Assembly (NCBI GenBank): GCA_026419015.1
Contig: JAOAAF010000008.1
Location: 1 to 38,387 of the forward strand
Direction of reading: 5' to 3'
From: Spirochaetota bacterium
Lineage (GTDB): Bacteria; Spirochaetota; UBA4802; JAGODF01
Length of the DNA stretch: 38,387 bases
In this document: one piece after another, positions 32,877 to 38,387 of the stretch
Numbering within the stretch: the first letter of the stretch is position 1
Layout of the letters: each line of letters opens with the position of its first letter
Made by a program: the position numbers and the translations under genes
Notes under the pieces: model-generated
Told to the model about the DNA's origin: nothing
What the model saw: the letters and a program-made list of their open reading frames with translations, nothing else
Database searches by the model: none

Positions 32877-35048
32877 ATGGGATTGCTGGAAAAGGCGCTT
32901 AAATACAAATCGGAAATAAACAAAAGAGGGAAGGAAACCATTATTGATCGAATCCCTGGACCTGCGGATACTGAACTAATGCAGACGGCAAATACAGCGG
33001 AAAGCAGTGCGGGTAAAGAAGAAATAGTTGACGATAGCCATCATGTTCGAGATGATGCGAGAAATGAAACACTTAGTGATGAAGAAATAATTCATCTCGA
33101 TGAATCGCTTTTACGCGATCTGGATGAAGGTGCAAATTCGAAAGAATTGTTCGGCGAAGAAAAAGTTGAGCCCATAATTTTAGAAGAAAATGAATCCACT
33201 TCCCTTAACAACGCTCGTTCCGTTTCGCAAGTAAGCTTTGAAACTGAGAGTGATGATCTTTTTTCTCTTCCGAATGAGGAGCCAGCAAGCCCCCAGGAAG
33301 TTTTAAAAAAACAAACATCTTTCCAAAAATTAGAGAGGGAAGAAACTCCGAAAGATAAACCTTCCATAAACGGCGAGATGGAAGACATTTCGCGTTTAGC
33401 AGGTTATCAGCTGTTTGCAGATGATCCGCTTGGGCCTGAAGATGCGCCTGTGATTGTGGGGAAAAAAGCTCCACGAAAGACCCATCCGCAAGAAGAGGTT
33501 ATGGAAAGCACAGGCGCCCCAAAAGAGGCGAACGAAAAGATTATAATAGATGAGGAAGAAAAACTTCACAATGATCGCGTATCGCTCGAACGACGGGGAA
33601 AACAGTATCAGGATTTTCTTGTGTTGCATGAAATTGGAAAAGAAATTATGCGTTGCGATAACCGCAAAAGCCTTTTCGATACAATTTTGTTTTCAATTAT
33701 GGGGCAAATTGGTACCTCGTCGTCTTCAATTTTCATTGCTGATCCCCAAAATCCTACGCGGTGGATTTTTGGAGATTCGCGCGGGGTAACTATTCGAAAT
33801 AAAAAAATGTATTTTGACACCACCGAAGGAATAGTGTCGAGGGTAATTTCGCGCAAACAGATCGTCGATTTGGACGAGTTTAAAAATCAACCTGCCTTCA
33901 GCGATGATTATTACCGATTCATCTCGATTGATGCCCGCTTGCTTTCTCCAATGGTATGCGATGGTGAAGTGCTCGGTGCTATTGTATTAGGAGAAAAGAT
34001 TACTATAGGCGATTATAGCGATGCAGAAAAAGAATTCATTTCTGCTGTCTCAGAACTTTCTGCAATTGCATTGCAAAAGGTTAATTCAATAGAGCGTTTA
34101 AGGGATGAACACGAGCGTTTCAAAACCGAGTTGGAATATGTTCATCATGTTGAGGCGCTTAAGGCAAGAATGGCAAGCGATATTAATCTTCGCCGCCTCG
34201 ATGAAATGATTGCCACAGAATTTCATAAATTGGGGATCATGAGCTATGCAATTTTCATCGACAATGAAAGGAACGAACGATTTGAACCGCTTTTTGTAGA
34301 GAAAAACGATACGCTATCCCTTCGGTCAAAGGAATTTACCCTTCCGTATGAAAGCCCGCTTGTTGAATACATTGCTGCACTAAAAGAGTGCGTGAAGGTT
34401 GATGATCATAAAAGGCTAAAGCCTGTAATCGATGCATTCTCGGAAAGCCGGTTAAAGATTATGCCACTTTTATGGGTATATCCATTTAAGTTTGGGAAAA
34501 AGCTCGTTGGATTTCTTCTGGTGTTTGATATTATAGATTTTGAGAGGGAAAAGGAGATTCACGGGAAGTTAACGCAGCTTTCTACAGTTCTTTTTTCCTA
34601 TATTTTAAACTTGAAAGCGTTAGATGTTTACGAAAACAGATATATGGACCTCATCGAACCGATCTTGAGGCGAATTGAAATTGAATTACAAAATGCGCGC
34701 AATCTAAAAATACCACTTACGATTGTAATGTTCTCAATAAAAAATTTTAAGCGGTATTATACGCTTTATGGTCGAATGGAAGCGCGTAGAATAATCGATG
34801 CGCTCGAAATGATTATTCGCACAAGGCTTTCCGATACCGATTTTTCTGTTCGCTTCGATCGGAATAAAGTTATACTTGTACTACCGGGGAAAAACAAAAA
34901 GTATGCTATTCCCCTCGCGAATACTGTGCGCAATGAAATCATACAATATTTTAAACAAAAAGAAGTTCAACTTTTGGTGACGTTTCTCTCTGCTGAATTT
35001 CCAGAAGATGGGGAAGATCTCTATACCCTGTTGGATATCATCGATTAG
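32877..35048 (+). CDS. GAF-domain protein with degenerate GGDEF-like C-terminus
   Basis: 723 residues. It starts with MGLLEKALKYKSEINKRGKE, a short helical head I associate with spirochaete signalling proteins. An acidic disordered linker follows (about 30-230), then a GAF domain (about 240-400: FLVLHEIGKEIMRCDNRKSL...LLSPMVCDGEVLGAIVLGEK), a second GAF-like region (about 430-590) and a nucleotide-cyclase fold (about 590-723). In that last domain the GGDEF site is replaced by FSVRFDRNKVILVLPG, so cyclase activity is not expected; it may bind a ligand or partner. It overlaps the convergent LysM/M23 gene by 4 bases. Confidence 0.75.
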   Translation: MGLLEKALKYKSEINKRGKETIIDRIPGPADTELMQTANTAESSAGKEEIVDDSHHVRDDARNETLSDEEIIHLDESLLRDLDEGANSKELFGEEKVEPIILEENESTSLNNARSVSQVSFETESDDLFSLPNEEPASPQEVLKKQTSFQKLEREETPKDKPSINGEMEDISRLAGYQLFADDPLGPEDAPVIVGKKAPRKTHPQEEVMESTGAPKEANEKIIIDEEEKLHNDRVSLERRGKQYQDFLVLHEIGKEIMRCDNRKSLFDTILFSIMGQIGTSSSSIFIADPQNPTRWIFGDSRGVTIRNKKMYFDTTEGIVSRVISRKQIVDLDEFKNQPAFSDDYYRFISIDARLLSPMVCDGEVLGAIVLGEKITIGDYSDAEKEFISAVSELSAIALQKVNSIERLRDEHERFKTELEYVHHVEALKARMASDINLRRLDEMIATEFHKLGIMSYAIFIDNERNERFEPLFVEKNDTLSLRSKEFTLPYESPLVEYIAALKECVKVDDHKRLKPVIDAFSESRLKIMPLLWVYPFKFGKKLVGFLLVFDIIDFEREKEIHGKLTQLSTVLFSYILNLKALDVYENRYMDLIEPILRRIEIELQNARNLKIPLTIVMFSIKNFKRYYTLYGRMEARRIIDALEMIIRTRLSDTDFSVRFDRNKVILVLPGKNKKYAIPLANTVRNEIIQYFKQKEVQLLVTFLSAEFPEDGEDLYTLLDIID

Positions 35049-35989
35049 GATCGTGTGAGAACGAGCGGATTGATTGGAGATGCATTGCGGCGCACTTCAA
35101 AGTGCAAATGAGGCCCTGTCGATCTCCCCGTATTTCCAGAAAGGCCAAGCACTGTGTGCGGTGTAACGGTTTTTCCAGGAGATACGAATATTTTGCTGAG
35201 ATGTCCATAGATGCTGCGATAGCCATGCGAGTGCGATACTTCAACGACAAAACCGTAGTTGTTTTTATATCCAGCAAATGTAACAACACCTGAGCGAGCA
35301 GCATACACTTTGCTTCCAACCTTGCATGCTAAATCGATACCGCCGTGAAATTGCCTGCGATGAGTAAAAGGATCGCGCCGCATTCCAAAATCCGATGTTT
35401 TTTGCGAATCGCGCAAAGGATTTAAAAATCCCGTTCCAAGGAATAAGGAGCGTTCGACTGAGGATAGTTTCCCAAGTGGGATAAACAAATATTCTTTTTG
35501 GGAAATTTCTTCGAGGCTGCCACCGTTAGCGCGGGCGAGGTATTCTGGTGCAATTTTAAATGCAGCTGCGATATGATGCAAGGATGCGTTTTTTGCATTG
35601 CGAAATACTATGCCACGCATGTTTGGAATAAAAATAGTTTTGCCTGCTTCTATTTCATCTGCGGAACCAATGCAATTCAGCGAGACAATTGTGTCGATGT
35701 CCAAACCCGTTGCTGTGAGAATTGACCAAAAGGTATCGCCCTTTTCGATTTTGTAGCGAAAAATTTTAAGCGATGGCATCGTTTCAATTGGACGCGCGCT
35801 TTTAATCGCATATATGGTTTTATTAATATCTGTTCTGATTTCTTTCAATATCGGATTATGGCGATCGAGCGAAGGGAGCGTTGGGATGCAATCGTTCGCC
35901 TCGAGGGGCATGGGATTTCCACCAATTCCGAACGCAGCGATGATGGGCAAAATAAGCGAAGTGCATTGTATGCGGGGTGCTATTTTCAT
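35045..35989 (-). CDS. Exported LysM-M23 (LytM) endopeptidase
   Basis: Peptidoglycan hydrolase acting in the periplasm, 314 residues. A signal peptide is likely at 1-31. A LysM domain lies at about 78-123 (YKIEKGDTFWSILTATGLDI...GKTIFIPN), with a possible second divergent LysM at about 127-172. The M23 domain (about 185-312) keeps the zinc ligands H215 and D219 (FHGGIDLA) and H296 (GPHLHFEV), plus H263 (YGHLSK), so it looks active and not like a degenerate EnvC/NlpD activator. No strong Shine-Dalgarno is seen. It is divergent from cheD. Confidence 0.92.
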   Translation of the reverse strand: MKIAPRIQCTSLILPIIAAFGIGGNPMPLEANDCIPTLPSLDRHNPILKEIRTDINKTIYAIKSARPIETMPSLKIFRYKIEKGDTFWSILTATGLDIDTIVSLNCIGSADEIEAGKTIFIPNMRGIVFRNAKNASLHHIAAAFKIAPEYLARANGGSLEEISQKEYLFIPLGKLSSVERSLFLGTGFLNPLRDSQKTSDFGMRRDPFTHRRQFHGGIDLACKVGSKVYAARSGVVTFAGYKNNYGFVVEVSHSHGYRSIYGHLSKIFVSPGKTVTPHTVLGLSGNTGRSTGPHLHFEVRRNASPINPLVLTRS

Positions 35990-36327
35990 ATCGATTCATT
36001 CTTTCTAGTTATGTCGGATGAGATTCATGGGATATTGAGCAAAAATGATTGAAAAATTTAAAAAAGATTGATATTCATTGCTCATGTGTGCGGGGGTAGA
36101 TATTTTCATGTTGAAACGATGATGATCAGGAAATGGAATTCATAAAAAATGGTGTGCGCAGAAAAGATAATCGTACATGGTTGTGAACATATTTTGATCA
36201 ACAAAATGCCTTTTCAAAATTCAGCAATAAAAAGAGTTGCAATATAGACCGATGCCGCGTATTGGGATAAAAGCTATTTGAAAGAGAATGTTTTTTCTGT
36301 GACGATTTAAGGAGTTTTGGCAATTAT
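35990..36327. other. Divergent intergenic region between M23 peptidase and cheD
   Basis: No convincing gene. The longest short frame (ATG about 36150, 32 codons, MVCAEKIIVHGCEHIL...) follows a stop closely and lacks a good ribosome binding site. ATTTTG (36191-36196) and CAAAAT (36202-36207) form a small dyad, and CAAAAT repeats at 36215-36220. TAAGGAG near 36308 may serve cheD. Promoters for both directions must lie here but none stands out. Confidence 0.45.
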
Positions 36328-36807
36328 ATGGATTCGATTATTAATGTGGGAGTAGCAAAAATTGAAGTTGCAACCAAACCGGCGGTGCTTCGCACTATTT
36401 TGGGAAGTTGTGTTGGCATTTGCATATATGATCGGATGAAAAAAGTTGGTGGGCTTGCACACATTTTGCTGCCAAATTGGGTGAAAGACGGCGTGAAAGA
36501 AAAATACGCCGATACGGCAATACCGCTTTTAATCAATCAGCTTTTAAAGATGGGATGTACTCGCGAATTTATGTCAGCAAAAATTGCAGGAGGCGCATCG
36601 ATGTTTCGGTTTGGCGGGAATCTTACCTTGGGACAAATTGGAGAAAGAAATATTGAAGTTGCCAGAAAGGTTTTGGCAGAGAAAAATATCCCGATTGTCG
36701 CAGAAGATGTAGGAGGAAATTGCGGGAGGGTATTGGATTTTTTTTTGGAAGATGGAAGGATGAAAATAAAAGCAGCAGGGCATGAGAAAATTTACTATAA
36801 GGTGTAA
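36328..36807 (+). CDS. cheD: Chemoreceptor glutamine deamidase CheD
   Basis: CheD deamidates glutamines on methyl-accepting chemoreceptors and tunes adaptation. The 159 residues have the family length. The catalytic cysteine is C28 in TILGSCVGICIYD, with H45 (GGLAHILLP) and T23 completing the site in the spacing of Thermotoga CheD. GGASMF and GGNCGR are typical family motifs. TAAGGAG lies upstream of the ATG. The usual partner CheC and other che genes are not in the window. It is followed within 26 bases by the HDOD gene, so both are likely in one operon. Confidence 0.95.
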   Translation: MDSIINVGVAKIEVATKPAVLRTILGSCVGICIYDRMKKVGGLAHILLPNWVKDGVKEKYADTAIPLLINQLLKMGCTREFMSAKIAGGASMFRFGGNLTLGQIGERNIEVARKVLAEKNIPIVAEDVGGNCGRVLDFFLEDGRMKIKAAGHEKIYYKV

Positions 36808-36833
36808 AAGATCACCGGGTTGGGAGTTCAATA

Positions 36834-37697
36834 ATGCAAATCTCAATAAAAGAACGAGTTGAATCTGTAATCAATAATCTCGATCAACTTCCATCTATCC
36901 CAGAAGTGGTGGGAAAAGTCATCAATATGGTAAATGATCCAAATGTTGATTTTCGATTAATAGCTCAAGAAATCAGTAAGGATCAAGCCATTACCACGAA
37001 TCTTTTAAAATTGTGCAATTCCGCGTATTTTAGCAAAGGTAAAGAGATCACGTCTCTTGATCGCGCCATTGTCACTCTGGGTATAAAAGAAGTGAAAGAT
37101 GCAGTGATGGTTGTGGCGACCAAAGCGGTGCTCAATCGTGCCATCCTTGGCTACGATTTACAACGCGGAATGCTGTGGGAGCATAACCTTGCAGTGGCAG
37201 TGTTAGCAAAACAAATTGCTCTTGAAAAAAAAGATCGTACCATTGCCGACATTGCATTTACCGGTGGAATCATCCATGACGTTGGGAAAACCGTACTGGC
37301 GCTTTTTGTGCAAAGCGCCTTTAAGGAAATATTGGCGAAGGTTGAAACAGAGGGCATTTCTTTTCAACAGGCAGAAAGAAGCATATTAGGGTACGATCAT
37401 CAGGAAGTGGGCGAACGGATACTTTCAAAGTGGAAGTTCCCGCAAATTCTTAAAGATATTGTACGCTATCATCATCAGCCCGAACAAGCACCAGAAGAAC
37501 ACAGAAAAATTGTGTCTTATGTCCATGTTGCGAACTCTATTTGCCTTATGGGTGGAATTGGGATTGGAAGCGATGGGTTATACCATGAGTTGAGCGAAGT
37601 TGCAATTAAACTTATCGGAATAACCGATGAAGAACTCAATCGTTTCTATGCGGAAATCCCTGAAATCGTGCAAAAACTAAAAGGGCTTAATTTTTAG
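36834..37697 (+). CDS. HDOD-domain protein
   Basis: 287 residues, a single HDOD (HD-related output) domain. The N-terminal LPSIPEVVGKV (19-29) and the LKLCNSAYFSKGKEITSLDRAIVTLG block are diagnostic. An HD pair is kept in GGIIHDVGKT (H148, D149), which many HDOD proteins lose. HDOD proteins act in signalling and are common next to chemotaxis and cyclic-di-GMP genes. No enzymatic activity can be claimed. It sits between cheD and the zinc-ribbon gene with 26- and 9-base gaps. Confidence 0.9.
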   Translation: MQISIKERVESVINNLDQLPSIPEVVGKVINMVNDPNVDFRLIAQEISKDQAITTNLLKLCNSAYFSKGKEITSLDRAIVTLGIKEVKDAVMVVATKAVLNRAILGYDLQRGMLWEHNLAVAVLAKQIALEKKDRTIADIAFTGGIIHDVGKTVLALFVQSAFKEILAKVETEGISFQQAERSILGYDHQEVGERILSKWKFPQILKDIVRYHHQPEQAPEEHRKIVSYVHVANSICLMGGIGIGSDGLYHELSEVAIKLIGITDEELNRFYAEIPEIVQKLKGLNF

Positions 37698-37706
37698 TTT
37701 TGGGAT

Positions 37707-38090
37707 ATGTACCTTATAAAATCGTGTCCATCATGTTTTCGCAGGTTACGTTTTCCAATCGATAAGGGGAAGTTGCGCGTGCAATGCCCGTGCGGTGCTC
37801 ACTTTTTAGCTGATCCCGATGATCCGGCGCTGTACGAAAATGCCGAGTTCGATATTTTGTCACGAAAGAAGCATTTATCTTTTTCGAATTGGATGAAGAA
37901 TTCGTTCGATTTGTGCATAAAAAAAATATATGATGTATGGTATCAAATACAAAATTTCCCATTGCTTCCAAGTAAGGAGCAGTATAAAATAATTGGCATA
38001 TTAATCGCATGCATAGTGAGCATCGCGGTTATGGCGTATCTGGTATGCGCAAAAAAAGCTAATCCCCCTATGGAGGGAATGACCATATAA
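37707..38090 (+). CDS. Zinc-ribbon-like single-pass membrane protein
   Basis: 127 residues. The N-terminus has C7-x2-C10 and C27-x-C29 (SCPSCFRRL...QCPCGAHF), a likely structural zinc or metal site. After an acidic patch and a helical middle there is one transmembrane helix near 92-113 (IIGILIACIVSIAVMAYLVCA) and a short tail. The small N-terminal ribbon is probably cytoplasmic. GGGAT lies right before the ATG. It is 9 bases from the HDOD gene and likely belongs to the cheD-HDOD operon. The family and role are not recognised. Confidence 0.7.
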   Translation: MYLIKSCPSCFRRLRFPIDKGKLRVQCPCGAHFLADPDDPALYENAEFDILSRKKHLSFSNWMKNSFDLCIKKIYDVWYQIQNFPLLPSKEQYKIIGILIACIVSIAVMAYLVCAKKANPPMEGMTI

Positions 38091-38144
38091 AATATGGAAT
38101 ACAGTGCAGAAAATTGCACACAATAAAATAATGGGAGGGTTGCG

Positions 38145-38387
38145 ATGCAAAGGAAATGGAAATCTGTTTTGCTTTTTTTTGCTTTTTTGTTCGGGACAAT
38201 TCCGTGTATTTTCGTTATGGGGCAAAATCAAAGCCCACAATTGCAAGAGATAGAAATGGTGCTTTCAAATGTAAAGGAAATAAATACTGTGGGAGATGAT
38301 TTTTATCCTTCAATTACAGCCGATGGATCGACCATGGTCTTTGGAATGAAACCGCGTGATTCCGAGCATAGCGATATTTATATATCG
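38145..38387 (+). CDS. Exported PD40/TolB-like protein, N-terminal part
   Basis: Cut by the window edge; 81 codons are visible. The ATG is preceded by GGGAGGG 5 bases upstream. A signal peptide is likely at 1-27 (SVLLFFAFLFGTIPCIFVMG). The segment DDFYPSITADGSTMVFGMKPRDSEHSDIYIS is the first blade of a PD40 (TolB-like) beta-propeller. Many such proteins carry an OmpA-type C-terminal domain, which cannot be checked here. Confidence 0.8.
   Translation, partial: MQRKWKSVLLFFAFLFGTIPCIFVMGQNQSPQLQEIEMVLSNVKEINTVGDDFYPSITADGSTMVFGMKPRDSEHSDIYIS

Noticed and set aside
1-38387. CRISPR arrays, insertion sequences, prophage or att sites
   Set aside because: No regularly spaced repeats, transposase or integrase frames, or flanking duplications were seen.

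Overview
The window is about 38.4 kb of AT-rich, densely coding bacterial chromosome with no rRNA, tRNA, insertion sequence, phage or CRISPR signature that I can see. A Gram-negative, probably motile anaerobe fits best. It has an outer-membrane-type beta-barrel protein, exported LysM/M23 and TolB-like proteins, a CheD, a ferredoxin and an oxygen-sensitive dehydratase-activase family protein. The N-terminus of the GAF protein at 32877 and the general gene style remind me of Spirochaetota. That assignment is inference, not proof.

Region 1 (1-6160) is a phosphate module. pstB, phoU, a PhoB-type regulator and a PhoR-type kinase form a tight + strand operon, convergent with pstC-pstA on the - strand. 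pstS is not in the window. Both promoter regions hold 11-bp-phased TTTAYA/TTAACA-like hexamers that look like Pho boxes of the Bacillus PhoP type.

Region 2 (6161-13990) holds polA, a class I methyltransferase, a protein ending in a histidine-kinase-like ATPase domain, an exported transglutaminase-like/TPR protein, a small possible lipoprotein with a 5'-UTR hairpin, and a GT81-like glucosyl-3-phosphoglycerate synthase.

Region 3 (14100-19940) holds a 1478-residue protein with about 980 residues of unknown helical sequence followed by the ATP-grasp and phosphohistidine domains of pyruvate phosphate dikinase, but no PEP/pyruvate barrel. An atypical GAPDH follows directly. With the GT81 enzyme this makes three neighbouring genes whose known relatives act on lower-glycolysis metabolites. 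A strong promoter overlapped by a repeated 10-mer precedes the dikinase, and a bidirectional terminator closes the segment.

Region 4 (19970-25550) is an assortment: SDR oxidoreductase, MATE exporter, a 52-residue membrane protein, a DUF4421-like outer membrane protein, a beta-lactamase-fold serine hydrolase and a cupin.

Region 5 (25700-30283) holds a giant two-ATPase 2-hydroxyacyl-CoA dehydratase activase-like protein, then a 56-residue 2[4Fe-4S] ferredoxin and a clear terminator.

Region 6 (30390-38387) holds a two-gene operon of acidic proteins, the second with GAF and a GGDEF-like fold lacking the GGDEF motif. It converges on a LysM-M23 peptidase. Then come cheD, an HDOD protein, a zinc-ribbon membrane protein and the start of a PD40/TolB-like protein cut by the window edge.

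The most interesting items are the barrel-less dikinase fusion, the Pho-box pair, the acidic GAF/pseudo-GGDEF operon and several small genes. I did not find a defence system, secretion system or other clearly new multi-gene machine.
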